DNA from: Candidatus Saccharimonadota bacterium
GTDB taxonomy: Bacteria > Patescibacteriota > Saccharimonadia > Saccharimonadales > Saccharimonadaceae
Direction: 5' to 3'
Length of the DNA: 37,592 bases
Assembly (NCBI GenBank): GCA_017962365.1
Contig: JAGCVL010000004.1
Coordinates: 1-37,592, forward strand
The position numbers and the translations under genes were made by a program. Shown one piece after another: positions 14,601 to 26,145 of the stretch (positions within the stretch are counted from its first letter, which is position 1; every line of letters starts with the position of its first letter). Below the pieces are notes generated by a model. The model worked only from the letters and a program-made list of their open reading frames with translations. It was not told the origin of the DNA and did not search any database.

Positions 14601-16158
14601 TATCGACGTTTGAAGTTGCCTCATCCAGAATCATCATTGGCGGATTTGCCACCATTGCACGTGCAATCGTAAGAAGTTGTTTCTCGCCGGCTGAAATATT
14701 ATCAGAGTCCTCCGAGATCTCGGTCTTGTATCCCTTCGGCAAAGCCTCAACCACATGTTCTACGTTGCTTGTTTCTGCTGCACGCTTAATCTCTGCCAGC
14801 GTCGCGTCCGGCCGACCGTATTTCAGATTTTCTTCCACCGTTCCAGAAAATAGCCAAGTATCCTGGAGTACCATTCCAAACATTCCGCGCACATCCGAGC
14901 GTTTCATTTCCCGAATCGGCACCCCGTCCACTGTGATATATCCAGAATCTGGCTCATAAAACCTCATCAAAAGATTAATGATTGTGGTTTTTCCGGCTCC
15001 AGTTGGCCCGACGATTGCAACGTTTGTGCCGGGCGCTACTTTGACCGAGAAATTACGAATAATTGGCGTCTTACCGTCATACGAGAAACATACATCATGG
15101 AATTCCACCTCGCCCTTTACCCTCTGAATCATAAGTGCTGGCTCTGGGTCTGGTTCCTCTTCTGGTTCAGTCAAAAATTCAAAAATCCTCTCGCTCGCCG
15201 CTAGTAACGCCTGAACCGTAGATACCGTTGACGCCACTTCGGTAATCGGGCGATTAAATCTTGACACGTATTGTATGAATGCCTGAATACTGCCGATGCT
15301 TATATTTCCCTCAATTACAAACATCCCACCTAGCACACAGATTGCAATATACCCAAGATTTGTGAAAATATGCGTCATCGGAAAAGACAAAGACGAAAAT
15401 ACTTGAGCCAAAGTTGCTGCCCTAGTTAATTTTTGGTTTGTCTCCGCAAATGATTCAAGCGCTGCGCCTTCGTATGAGTTTGATTTAATAATTATATGGC
15501 CAGCATAATCTTCTTCAATCTTGCTATTTAATATGCCAAGCGTTGCTTGCTGTTCGCGGAAATATTTCTGAGCAAAACCAGCGATCTTACCTACTACGAG
15601 TACCGAAATTGGCACCACCACGAATGATATTAATGATAGTGGTACCGAAATCGTTAGCATCAACACCATTACGCCAATTAGCGTGGTGATTGATAAGGAT
15701 ATATCTGCAATTTCTTGCGACATTGAAGTTGTCAAAACATCAATGTCATTCATCATGCGAGACAAGGTGTCGCCATATTTGTGTTTATCGAAATATGCGA
15801 TTGGCAAATGCCCAATTTTTTCTAGTACTTTAGTGCGCAAATCTTTAGTGTAATTTGCCGACACGATCGCAAGAATAAACCCTTGAGCATAATTTAATGC
15901 CGCCGCTACGCAAAACAATATAATGACAGTGATTGCTTTGCTGGAAATTATACCCCAATCAATTTCTGGGTAAGTTTCAACTGCAACATTTGTCATATCG
16001 CCGAGCAATTTCGGAATAAAAAGTCCAGACATCGCCGAGCCTACTGCTAGTAGTATCGATAAAACAATCGGCCATGCGTAAGGTTTAATCGAACGTCTAA
16101 ATTCTTTCCATGCAAACTTTTTATTTTTTGCTTTTCCGTAACTATTTTGTGGCCCCAT
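14386..16158 (-). CDS. ABC exporter half-transporter, catalytically competent partner
   Basis: 590 residues. An N-terminal six-helix exporter domain (about 25-330) is followed by an ATPase domain: Walker A VGPTGAGKTT, Q-loop MVLQDTWLFSGT, signature ISAGEKQLLTIARA, Walker B MMILDEATSNVD with catalytic Glu, H-loop IAHRLST. The signature has SAGEK for SGGQ. Start ATG 16158 overlaps the upstream half-transporter by 17 nt, so the two should form a heterodimer like TM287/288 or BmrCD. The substrate could be a lipid, peptide or drug and cannot be read. It is the last gene of the operon. Its 3' end overlaps tmk on the other strand. Confidence 0.93.
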   Translation of the reverse strand: MGPQNSYGKAKNKKFAWKEFRRSIKPYAWPIVLSILLAVGSAMSGLFIPKLLGDMTNVAVETYPEIDWGIISSKAITVIILFCVAAALNYAQGFILAIVSANYTKDLRTKVLEKIGHLPIAYFDKHKYGDTLSRMMNDIDVLTTSMSQEIADISLSITTLIGVMVLMLTISVPLSLISFVVVPISVLVVGKIAGFAQKYFREQQATLGILNSKIEEDYAGHIIIKSNSYEGAALESFAETNQKLTRAATLAQVFSSLSFPMTHIFTNLGYIAICVLGGMFVIEGNISIGSIQAFIQYVSRFNRPITEVASTVSTVQALLAASERIFEFLTEPEEEPDPEPALMIQRVKGEVEFHDVCFSYDGKTPIIRNFSVKVAPGTNVAIVGPTGAGKTTIINLLMRFYEPDSGYITVDGVPIREMKRSDVRGMFGMVLQDTWLFSGTVEENLKYGRPDATLAEIKRAAETSNVEHVVEALPKGYKTEISEDSDNISAGEKQLLTIARAMVANPPMMILDEATSNVDTRTEHLIQDSLENLTEGRTSFAIAHRLSTIRNADLILVMKDGKIVEQGNHRKLLAAGGFYAELYNSQFAEN

Positions 16159-17893
16159 GTAACTCCTTCCTGTATTCCGCGTCTGAAAGTTGTGATTGTA
16201 CGATTGATCTATATACTTCAGAATCTCTCAAAAGTTCACGATGTGTACCGCACCCCACCATCTTGCCCTTATCTAGTACTACGATTTGGTCGGCATCACG
16301 AATCGTATTGACTCGCTGTGCTACAATCAAAACTACCGCGTCAGCTGTCACCGGCTTCAGGGCCTCACGTAACTTTCTGTCGGTTTTCATATCTAGTGCT
16401 GAAAATGAATCGTCGAAAATAAAGATATCCGGTTTTTTGCAAATCGCTCTAGCGATTGATAAACGCTGTTTTTGTCCGCCAGACACATTTGTGCCGCCTT
16501 GCGAAATATGTGCATTGTAGCCCCCCTGCATCTTGCCGATAAAATTAGTTGCCTGAGCAATTTCTGCCGCATGCTTTACATCCTCATCCGACGCGTTCGG
16601 CGCACCAAATGCGATGTTCGAGCGCACTGTGCCAGCAAAGAGTACACCATGTTGTGGTACTAGCCCAATTTTTTGCATTAAATCATCCTTGGAAAAATCT
16701 TTTACATTTATGCCGTCGACTAGCACTTCCCCGCTTGTCGCTTCGTAAAATCTTGGCACTAAATTAATAAGTGTAGATTTCCCAGATCCAGTCGAACCAA
16801 TAAACGCGGTCGTCTGACCCGCCTCTGCGCGAAAACTAATGTCGTCCAAAACTTTTTCCGATGCATCCGGATATGAAAAATCGACTTTTTTAAATTCGAC
16901 CGACGGTCGCTTTTCCGGCACACCCTTGGTCTCACTTCGCCATTTCACGGATTCTTTTGTTTTTAAAAGTTCGTTTATTCTACCGGCCGACACGTTGGCC
17001 CTAGGCAACATCACAAATAGCATTGAGAGCATTAGAAATGACATCATCACGAATGTCACATATTCTGAAAATGCCGTCATGTTACCAAGATAAGCAAAGT
17101 CTTGTTTTAATAATGACAACCCAACCCAAGAACAAAGCAGCGATGTCCCGTTGAAGATGATATTAATCAATGGGTTTTGCAGTTCAAGTATTCGGTCTAT
17201 AAAAATCAAAAGTTTGGTTAGCTGCTCATTTGTTTTGCCGAATTTTTTTCGTTCCAACTCGTCATTATTAAACGCCCGGATTACCCTAAGTCCAGTCAAA
17301 TTCTCGCGCGTAATCAAAGTCACACGGTCAATTAGGCCCTGGAAAATCTTGAATTTTGGCCCGACGATTGATAGAATTACCGCCGACGACACGACCACGC
17401 CGGTAATTCCCACCACGATAATCCAGCTCATTTCCGGTGCGGTTTGAATTGCCATCACGAGCCCAAGTATACAGAATAGCGGGGCTCGTAACATCATGGT
17501 TAGTATGAGTGTGATTATCATCTGCACTTGATTTACGTCATTTGTTGTACGCGTGATTAAGCTCGCCGTGCTGTATTTTTTCATGTCCACCATGTTAAAT
17601 TGCAACACTTTTGCAAAAATCGCCACCCTCAAATCTCTCGAAAAATACGCCCCAACTCTCGCTGATAAATAACTCGAAGCAAATGACGCCACCGCAGAAA
17701 CCAGTACAAGTAATAACATCCATCCACCATCTTGCCATATCCGACCCATATCACCCGGCACGATGCCATTATTGATAATATCGGCCATGAGCGCTGGGAG
17801 CTGCAGGGTTGCATATACCTGACCACCAGTCGCTACGAGAAGCAATCCAACTTGCCACCAATATGGTTTCAAAAATCGTGTTAATTTAAACAT
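16142..17893 (-). CDS. ABC exporter half-transporter with degenerate ATP site
   Basis: 583 residues. Six membrane helices, then an ATPase domain: Walker A IGSTGSGKST, Q-loop LVPQHGVLFAGT, signature VSGGQKQRLSIARA, Walker B IFIFDDSFSALD, H-loop VAQRVNT. The catalytic Glu after Walker B is Asp and the H-loop His is Gln. That is the typical degenerate-site subunit of heterodimeric exporters; the partner downstream has both residues. There are 3 nt between the preceding flippase-like gene and this ATG, so translation is probably coupled. Confidence 0.93.
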   Translation of the reverse strand: MFKLTRFLKPYWWQVGLLLVATGGQVYATLQLPALMADIINNGIVPGDMGRIWQDGGWMLLLVLVSAVASFASSYLSARVGAYFSRDLRVAIFAKVLQFNMVDMKKYSTASLITRTTNDVNQVQMIITLILTMMLRAPLFCILGLVMAIQTAPEMSWIIVVGITGVVVSSAVILSIVGPKFKIFQGLIDRVTLITRENLTGLRVIRAFNNDELERKKFGKTNEQLTKLLIFIDRILELQNPLINIIFNGTSLLCSWVGLSLLKQDFAYLGNMTAFSEYVTFVMMSFLMLSMLFVMLPRANVSAGRINELLKTKESVKWRSETKGVPEKRPSVEFKKVDFSYPDASEKVLDDISFRAEAGQTTAFIGSTGSGKSTLINLVPRFYEATSGEVLVDGINVKDFSKDDLMQKIGLVPQHGVLFAGTVRSNIAFGAPNASDEDVKHAAEIAQATNFIGKMQGGYNAHISQGGTNVSGGQKQRLSIARAICKKPDIFIFDDSFSALDMKTDRKLREALKPVTADAVVLIVAQRVNTIRDADQIVVLDKGKMVGCGTHRELLRDSEVYRSIVQSQLSDAEYRKELHGATK

Positions 17894-17896
17894 ATA

Positions 17897-18982
17897 TTAT
17901 ACTATACCTTTCTCATGCTCACCGGGTTTTTGATTATGTTTTTTCTCGATGTGCATATGTAGATAAATTAGTGGACCAACTATCACGTATGAATAATATG
18001 TGAAGAATCTCCACACTAGCATTGCCCAAAACACATATCCTGTGGATAGTGACGAAAACACCGCATAGAAAGTCCCTTCTGCTGCGCCAGCATTGCCTGG
18101 AGTTGGCACAAAATACACCGCCGATGTTACCACAACTGTCGTCGCGAGACATCTGAAGAAGTCCATATCGCCGCCGAACGCTTTCAAAACAAAGTACGGA
18201 ATCACTGAGATTAGAAAATTGTATACCACCGACAATAAAATCACTCGCGCCGACAGCCACTTATTTTTTAGAATTACTTTAACCGAATCCGCATATCTAG
18301 TTACGTTACGTTCTACTTTTTCTAAAGCGGCCTCACGCTTTTTGACGATTTTTATTTTTGCCAAAACTTTCACCACGAACTGTAAAAATTGCGATGTTTG
18401 CTTGGGTAAAAATGTCGTCCCAGCCACCATTACCGGCCAGAATGCATAAAACAAAAGTCCGATTATTGAAGTCACGATCAGTGCTGGATTTTCGCGAAAG
18501 ATCTCACCAGACGCTAGACAACAAAATGCTACTATAAGAAAACCCACTTGACTAGCAATCATCGCAAAAATCGGGATTGATGTGGAATGTCCAGACTCGA
18601 GCCCACTATGCTTTCGCATATAATAAATCTGAAACGGCTGCCCGCCAATCGATGCCGGCGTGACATTGTCATAATATCGACCAAGCATCAGCACTCGCCA
18701 CGACATTTTCCAAATCTGCCGACGAGCCATTTTAGTCTCAGGCGTTAGCGACTCACGGATCATTAGTATGTATTTTAAAACACAGGCTAAGATTGCCACC
18801 ATAAAGCAAATCGTTGCCGGGAGTAGCATCCACCAGTTTAGCTTTACTTCCGAAAGCTCCGCCGCGTTAGATGAATTTCCAAACTCGTTTATAGCCGTCA
18901 CCACAATTACTGTAATATTGATTGCTACAAAAATTCCAGTCAGAACCCACTTGCGCCATTTTTTTTGCTTTTCGCTGATCAC
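17897..18982 (-). CDS. Flippase-like (LPG synthase TM-region / UPF0104) membrane protein
   Basis: 361 residues with about eight predicted membrane helices. Family features: a GRYYDNVTPASIGGQPFQIYY motif and TPGNAGAAEGTFYAVF, the PxxGxxG-type signatures of the lysylphosphatidylglycerol synthase transmembrane/AglD family. These proteins move or modify lipid-linked compounds; this one lacks a transferase domain. It lies between an AI-2E-type permease and two ABC exporter halves, 6 and 3 nt apart. The group may handle envelope lipids or lipid-linked sugars (inference from context). Confidence 0.85.
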   Translation of the reverse strand: MISEKQKKWRKWVLTGIFVAINITVIVVTAINEFGNSSNAAELSEVKLNWWMLLPATICFMVAILACVLKYILMIRESLTPETKMARRQIWKMSWRVLMLGRYYDNVTPASIGGQPFQIYYMRKHSGLESGHSTSIPIFAMIASQVGFLIVAFCCLASGEIFRENPALIVTSIIGLLFYAFWPVMVAGTTFLPKQTSQFLQFVVKVLAKIKIVKKREAALEKVERNVTRYADSVKVILKNKWLSARVILLSVVYNFLISVIPYFVLKAFGGDMDFFRCLATTVVVTSAVYFVPTPGNAGAAEGTFYAVFSSLSTGYVFWAMLVWRFFTYYSYVIVGPLIYLHMHIEKKHNQKPGEHEKGIV

Positions 18983-18988
18983 TTTTCC

Positions 18989-20095
18989 CTACTTTCGGGC
19001 CGTTTTTATATTTGGGTACTCATCGATTAATACCCGGATGCAGCCGGCAATTGGCACCGCAATAATCGCACCAAGTAGCCCAAACATATACATACCGATC
19101 ACGATAGCGACCAAAATCATGACCGCTGGTAAGTTTAAGGCATTTCCTTGAATCTTTGGTGCTATGACGTTATTCTCAATCTGTGCATATATAATATACA
19201 CTACTGCAAAGATTAAGCCGGCCGGCAGACTGTTAAATATCAAAATCAAAGTCACCAAAGTGCCACCGATGAACTGTCCAAACATCGGGATGAGGTAAAA
19301 TAGCATCGTGATAAGACCCATTGGTATAGCGATGCTCATCGGTACATTGGTAAATAATGATAGTATAAATACGATTAATCCAGAAGCACAACCGTCAATC
19401 GCTGCCACAATTGCTTGTCTAGATACATAGGTCGATATCACATTTGCCATCCGCGCCACTACACGCTTTGCTACGATTACTGGCTTTTTATTTTCCTCGG
19501 CAGCCTCTGCGCTGGCCCACAAAGTGGTCGCCAATGCTGGACCTTCTAGCATAAATAGGAGAGTCAAAACTAGGGTCAATATAATTTTCATTGATGCGTC
19601 GGCAATCCCGCTCACTCCAGAAACTAAATTATTGCTGAGCACCCCAAGCACATCGCGTGATAGACTACCGATGGCACTAGTGATACTATCGTGTAGATTT
19701 TCGATGCCGATGGCTTTGCCAAAATTGTTGATCCCATCCCATCCGCCAAATGTCTTTTCGAAAGTCTCAGGAAAATTTTTGACGAAGTTGGCAGTCTCGT
19801 TTACTACTACTGGTCCCACTACGGCAATCACCCCGCCAATCACTGCTACCACGATGAGATATGCAAGCACTGCCGACAAAGTCTGGTGCTTTTTCTCAGT
19901 ACCAAAGTGCTTAGTAAAAAACGAGTTCACCTTGCGTACAAGTGGCTTCAAAGCTAGCGCTAGGAAAATCGAAATCCCTACGATGATAAGCCCAGTCTTT
20001 GCCGAATACAGGAAAAACAAAATTCCCGCAAAAATTAGTGGCACCGACCAAAACTTTACAAAAGTTCTAAAATCAGTCTCAATTTGCTTTGACAT
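18989..20095 (-). CDS. AI-2E family transporter (PerM-like permease)
   Basis: 368 residues. The pattern is two N-terminal helices, a soluble segment (about 95-150), further helices and the conserved C-terminal region (IPMFGQFIGGTLVTLIL ... YIIYAQIENNVIAPKIQGNALNLPA), as in the AI-2E exporter/PerM family. Members export small molecules or act as sodium/proton antiporters, so a quorum-sensing role should not be assumed. A very good AAGGAGG lies before the ATG and a TGATATAAT at 20115-20120. It is the first gene of the four-gene membrane operon running down to 14386. Confidence 0.9.
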   Translation of the reverse strand: MSKQIETDFRTFVKFWSVPLIFAGILFFLYSAKTGLIIVGISIFLALALKPLVRKVNSFFTKHFGTEKKHQTLSAVLAYLIVVAVIGGVIAVVGPVVVNETANFVKNFPETFEKTFGGWDGINNFGKAIGIENLHDSITSAIGSLSRDVLGVLSNNLVSGVSGIADASMKIILTLVLTLLFMLEGPALATTLWASAEAAEENKKPVIVAKRVVARMANVISTYVSRQAIVAAIDGCASGLIVFILSLFTNVPMSIAIPMGLITMLFYLIPMFGQFIGGTLVTLILIFNSLPAGLIFAVVYIIYAQIENNVIAPKIQGNALNLPAVMILVAIVIGMYMFGLLGAIIAVPIAGCIRVLIDEYPNIKTARK

Positions 20096-20114
20096 ATGCC
20101 TCCTTCATGTCACC

Positions 20115-20120
20115 ATTATA
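20115..20120 (-). promoter_or_regulatory. Extended -10 of the AI-2E/ABC operon
   Basis: TGATATAAT on the minus strand, about 19 nt before the ATG, leaving room for the AAGGAGG site. Confidence 0.65.
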
Positions 20121-20142
20121 TCATAAAAATTATGTTTGCATT

Positions 20143-20167
20143 AAAAAGCCCGACATTAAAGTCGGGC
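20143..20167 (-). terminator. Terminator after the 20181-20486 gene
   Basis: On the minus strand: GCCCGAC, loop TTTAAT, GTCGGGC, then TTTTT. Confidence 0.88.
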
Positions 20168-20180
20168 GGGGGTAGGGGGA

Positions 20181-20486
20181 TTATTCGTATGCGAAGCCAA
20201 TCGCGAAATCTTCACGCTCATTGCGGAAGAAGTCTGCGATGACTTCCTCGGCTCGGTCAAAGTACGCGTGTAATTTTTCCTGTTCGCGCGTATGAACAAT
20301 GATGTTCACGTCTTCGCGCGACTCGCCTCTGTCGAGTACGTCAAACACCCTCAATCGAACGTCACACCACGGATCCATCATGCGTGAATAGACCGGTACG
20401 ATGGCGGTAGTCGCACAAAAGAGCGCGTCGCGCAGGTCGTCTTTGACGACACTGGGGTGCATACTGAATGCATGCGTATAGCTCAT
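20181..20486 (-). CDS. Protein of unknown function; true start probably further upstream
   Basis: 101 residues from ATG 20486, mixed alpha/beta, with acidic helices at the C-terminus (YFDRAEEVIADFFRNERED). I do not recognise it. The same frame stays open for about 57 codons upstream, to an in-frame TAA near 20675, and reads like protein (REQAKSGGWYERQENS, SLIEITLTPHCQEADDWL). It contains no ATG, GTG or TTG. Either a rare start codon is used, or a sequencing or mutational change removed the start, or the 5' part is a decayed gene. A terminator follows the stop. Confidence 0.6.
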   Translation of the reverse strand: MSYTHAFSMHPSVVKDDLRDALFCATTAIVPVYSRMMDPWCDVRLRVFDVLDRGESREDVNIIVHTREQEKLHAYFDRAEEVIADFFRNEREDFAIGFAYE

Positions 20487-20649
20487 GGCGTCTCCAGCCC
20501 CCTCATCATCGAAGAAGCTGAGTCCGCCGAGCCAATCGTCGGCCTCCTGGCAGTGGGGTGTCAGGGTGATTTCTATGAGGCTGTTTTCTTGCCTCTCGTA
20601 CCACCCGCCACTCTTTGCCTGCTCTCTTACTTTTTCTCTTAAATTATGG

Positions 20650-20655
20650 TATAAT
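20650..20655 (+). promoter_or_regulatory. Extended -10 of queA-tgt (leaderless type)
   Basis: TGGTATAAT, 8 nt before the ATG. Confidence 0.7.
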
Positions 20656-20663
20656 AATACAAC

Positions 20664-22975
<2,312 letters not shown>

Positions 22976-22980
22976 GTTAA

Positions 22981-24330
22981 TTACTCAGCGTATTGCCAAA
23001 TGGCGCCATCGGCGGTGTCACGAATCGCGATGCCGCGCGTCAAAAGTTTGTCGCGGATTTCATCTGACTTTGTGAAATCTCGCGCCTCGCGTGCAGTCTG
23101 TCGCTCGCGAAGTAAATCATAGATCTCGCTGTCCACGTCTGGCGTGTCTTTGATCAATTTCAGACCAAACAGTTCATCAACTTTTTTCCAATCGTCAAGT
23201 GATAAATTTGATTGCTCAATTATTGCACATGCTTCTGCTGAATTAAGATTATTATTTACTGCTTCCAAGATTTTTTCAAACACCCCATCATCATGCGCGA
23301 CGTCCTTTTGATAGCATTCCGCAATCCGATTTCGCCAGTTTAGTCTCCTTTGCTTCGCTGCGGCGAGCGATTCAAATGTAAAGTTTCTAGTGCCCTGATA
23401 ATGTCCAGAAAGTAACCACATTTTATAATCCATCGGCAAAAACCCACGCGCCTTCAAGTCGTCTAGCGAATAAGTATTACCGAGCGATTTTGAAATCTTC
23501 TGCCCATCAATGGTGATAAAATCACAGTGTAACCAAAATCGCGACAGTTCTCGTCCGTATGCGGCGTAAGTCTCGGCAATTTCATTTGTATGATGTACTG
23601 GAATATGATCAACCCCGCCAGTGTGAATATCGATCGGCTCGCCAAGCTCTTTATGGATGATGGAAGAACACTCTAAGTGCCAGCCAGGATATCCTGGTCG
23701 CCCAAGATAGTCCCAACGCATTTCATGCTGTTCGCTAGGGCGAATAAATTTCCAAACGGCAAAATCCGCCGCATTTTTCTTTTCATCAGAAAATTCTACT
23801 CGTGCCCCCGCCTGAAGGCCAGACAAATTTAACTTTGCAAAATCAGCATAACCCGGGAATTTTGAAGTGTCAAAATATACGCCATCGGAAGTTTCGTAAG
23901 TATATCCATGACTAGTCATTAGGTCGACAGCCTTGATGTCTTCATCAATATAGTCCGTAGCCCTCGCCACTACATCAGCTGGCAAAAATTCCATCTCACC
24001 ATAATAATCAAGATATCGCTTAATGTATCTTTCGGCTACTTCCCAGACACTAATACCCTCGCGCATAGCGCCCTTCTCAAGTTTGTCGTCGCCAGTATCG
24101 CCATCCGATACTAAATGCCCGACATCGGTTAAATTCAGTACTCGCTTTACTTTAAGACCATTTGCCTTCAAAGTTCTTACTAAAAAATCCCAATACGCGT
24201 ACGCCGCAAAATTACCAATATGTGGTTCACTATATACAGTCGGCCCACACGTATAAATCTTTACTACCTTGCCTGCCGGTCGGAAGTTTTCTAGTTTTCG
24301 CGTCGATGTATTATATAATCTAATTCCCAT
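22981..24330 (-). CDS. cysS: Cysteinyl-tRNA synthetase
   Basis: 449 residues. Class I synthetase: the HIGH-like motif is in CGPTVYSEPHIGN, whose first Cys is a zinc ligand. GWHLECSSII supplies another zinc Cys, HTGGVDHIPVHHTNEIA gives further His and the tRNA/amino-acid region, and KISKSLGN is the KMSKS motif. The C-terminal domain is short. A strong GGAGGAG precedes the ATG. It is the last gene of an operon starting with the nrnA-like gene; the tgt and cysS stops converge 5 nt apart. The catalytic domain has no inserted element. Confidence 0.97.
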   Translation of the reverse strand: MGIRLYNTSTRKLENFRPAGKVVKIYTCGPTVYSEPHIGNFAAYAYWDFLVRTLKANGLKVKRVLNLTDVGHLVSDGDTGDDKLEKGAMREGISVWEVAERYIKRYLDYYGEMEFLPADVVARATDYIDEDIKAVDLMTSHGYTYETSDGVYFDTSKFPGYADFAKLNLSGLQAGARVEFSDEKKNAADFAVWKFIRPSEQHEMRWDYLGRPGYPGWHLECSSIIHKELGEPIDIHTGGVDHIPVHHTNEIAETYAAYGRELSRFWLHCDFITIDGQKISKSLGNTYSLDDLKARGFLPMDYKMWLLSGHYQGTRNFTFESLAAAKQRRLNWRNRIAECYQKDVAHDDGVFEKILEAVNNNLNSAEACAIIEQSNLSLDDWKKVDELFGLKLIKDTPDVDSEIYDLLRERQTAREARDFTKSDEIRDKLLTRGIAIRDTADGAIWQYAE

Positions 24331-24342
24331 ATCTCCTCCATT

Positions 24343-25101
24343 TTAAGATTTATATAGCATTTCTTCAAGTACACCTTTAATTTTTACGTATTTTTCGCGC
24401 GCCATTTTGTGTCGCCCTGGTACTTTTACTGCGGAAAGATATTTCGGGTTGGATTTTACTAACTTCGGAATATTATATGATGCGATAATGCGATCACCCT
24501 CACCGTATATTAAAACTGCCGGCGTCGTAAGCTCTAAGAGTCGTTTGTAATTCTTGCGATTTTTGACAATTTTATTTAGTGACTGGTTAAAAGATTTTTC
24601 TTTCAAAATGCCACGATTTTTGATACTTACTGCCTCCTTGAAGCTACTTATTGCGAGTTCAAACGCTGGATTATCTAAATCTTTTTCCGTATATACCGGC
24701 GGCGAGCATAAAATCAGTTGTGAGACGGACTTTTTATGTTCATGAGCATATCTCGTCGCAATTAAAGTACCCATTGAGTGTCCGACTAGCACTAGTGGCG
24801 TACTACATTTTAGCTTCTCTAGTGAATTTTGGAGCGCCGCCAGCTGATCCTTGTAACCATAATCAAGGTTATCACTTTTGTATGACTCACCAGAACCTAG
24901 CAAATCATAAGTCACAAAGCGAACATTTTTTAGCGAAGTGGTACCCTCTAAATATTCCAAGGTTAAAGCAAAAGTCGCCGAGCTAGATGCAATACCATGT
25001 AAAAATACTACTGTTAATTCCGGATTTCCCGACGGACAAAAATCGTGAGTCTTTTTCAGCTCAAGTGGCCTTTTTAGTAAATCATAACTTATGCTAATCA
25101 T
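24343..25101 (-). CDS. Alpha/beta hydrolase
   Basis: 252 residues from ATG 25101. That ATG overlaps the stop of the preceding gene and has a GGGAGAAGAG purine-rich site. The fold shows the oxyanion strand VVFLHGIASSSATF, nucleophile elbow GHSMGT, Asp in LIYGEGDRI, and His in PGRHKMARE. This is the Ser-Asp-His triad of carboxyl-ester or C-C hydrolases. The substrate is unknown. There is no signal peptide, so it is probably intracellular. An upstream TTG at 25116 is less likely. Confidence 0.9.
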   Translation of the reverse strand: MISISYDLLKRPLELKKTHDFCPSGNPELTVVFLHGIASSSATFALTLEYLEGTTSLKNVRFVTYDLLGSGESYKSDNLDYGYKDQLAALQNSLEKLKCSTPLVLVGHSMGTLIATRYAHEHKKSVSQLILCSPPVYTEKDLDNPAFELAISSFKEAVSIKNRGILKEKSFNQSLNKIVKNRKNYKRLLELTTPAVLIYGEGDRIIASYNIPKLVKSNPKYLSAVKVPGRHKMAREKYVKIKGVLEEMLYKS

Positions 25102-26083
25102 TCTCTTCTCCCTCAAGTAGCTCAGGTACGATTTTTACCAAATCGCGCACGACGTCTTCATACGACATGTCATAAGTCCTAAAACCGGCAGCATACGGAT
25201 GTCCGCCACCGCCAAAATACCCAGCCACCATCTCAGCGATTCCCACTTCGCCACTACAGCGAATTTTGCCAGTCACCTTACCGTCTGGGTAAGTCTTCAC
25301 TGCTACGGCGACTTTTACGCCTTCAACCATCCTGAGCTCTTCTAAAATCAGCACGTTTGGATTGTATTCGTCTGAATATTCCGCAATGTCATCCCACGGT
25401 ATATGTACCGTTGCGAGCGCACCGTCGAGCGAATATTCTACGCGTTTGATAAGGTCGGCTTTGTAATCCAAAATTCGCGGTGATTTCTTCATGAATTCAC
25501 GCCGCCTTTCTTCTAGCTCAGCCACATTTGCGCCGAGTTTTGTCAGTTCTGCACAAATTTCAAACGTGCGTGCTGTGACTGCGGAACTAGTTAGACCCAA
25601 AGTATCGGACATGATGCCTTGCATGATGGCTTCGGCTGCCTGCTTTGAAATCTCCATTTTTTCCGTAGAGGCAATCTCGTAAATCAATTCCGCACACGCC
25701 GGACGTGTCTCGATCATACTCTCATGCGGGAATTCTACATCATCTTCCGTTTCGTGGTGGTCCAGTATTAATACTGGTGCAGAGTACAGCCGATTTCTTA
25801 TGGCTGCATCATCAAGCAATTTAGAAAGTAACACCGTAGCCGCTGTATCAACAATAATATAGCCGTCGGCTCTAAAGTCAAATTCATTGCTTACTCTCGA
25901 CCAATCTTCAAAATACCTTAAATATTTTGGGATATCTACGGGGCAATACAAACTAATTTCCCTGTCACTTAGCAAATAATCCAAAGCAATTGCGCTCCCC
26001 AAAGAATCTCCGTCCGGATTTTCCGCCTGAATCACGCAAATTTTATTTTTCCCTGTTATAAACTCACTAAACTTGCTATACAT
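25094..26083 (-). CDS. nrnA: DHH/DHHA1 phosphoesterase (NrnA/bifunctional oligoribonuclease-pAp phosphatase type)
   Basis: 329 residues. DHH domain: NPDGDSLGSAIAL, IIVDTAAT, and LILDHHETEDD, which give the Asp/His set for two Mn ions. The DHHA1 domain ends in the substrate loop GGGGHPYAAGFR. NrnA-type enzymes degrade short oligoribonucleotides and may hydrolyse pAp; cyclic-dinucleotide activity in relatives cannot be excluded. I start at ATG 26083, 7 nt after an extended -10. The 27 codons upstream would run through that promoter. The end overlaps the alpha/beta hydrolase start (ATGATTAG). Confidence 0.9.
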   Translation of the reverse strand: MYSKFSEFITGKNKICVIQAENPDGDSLGSAIALDYLLSDREISLYCPVDIPKYLRYFEDWSRVSNEFDFRADGYIIVDTAATVLLSKLLDDAAIRNRLYSAPVLILDHHETEDDVEFPHESMIETRPACAELIYEIASTEKMEISKQAAEAIMQGIMSDTLGLTSSAVTARTFEICAELTKLGANVAELEERRREFMKKSPRILDYKADLIKRVEYSLDGALATVHIPWDDIAEYSDEYNPNVLILEELRMVEGVKVAVAVKTYPDGKVTGKIRCSGEVGIAEMVAGYFGGGGHPYAAGFRTYDMSYEDVVRDLVKIVPELLEGEEND

Positions 26084-26090
26084 ACTATAT

Positions 26091-26096
26091 ATTATA
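26091..26096 (-). promoter_or_regulatory. Extended -10 of the nrnA-hydrolase-cysS operon (leaderless type)
   Basis: TGATATAAT on the minus strand, 7 nt before ATG 26083. Confidence 0.72.
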
Positions 26097-26133
26097 TCAT
26101 AGCTTGTTATTTTACGGAGTGGACGTAGTGTGT

Positions 26134-26139
26134 TACAAT
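26134..26139 (+). promoter_or_regulatory. Extended -10 of yqeG (leaderless type)
   Basis: TGTTACAAT, 6 nt before ATG 26146. It decides that start. Confidence 0.68.
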
Positions 26140-26145
26140 AATCAT

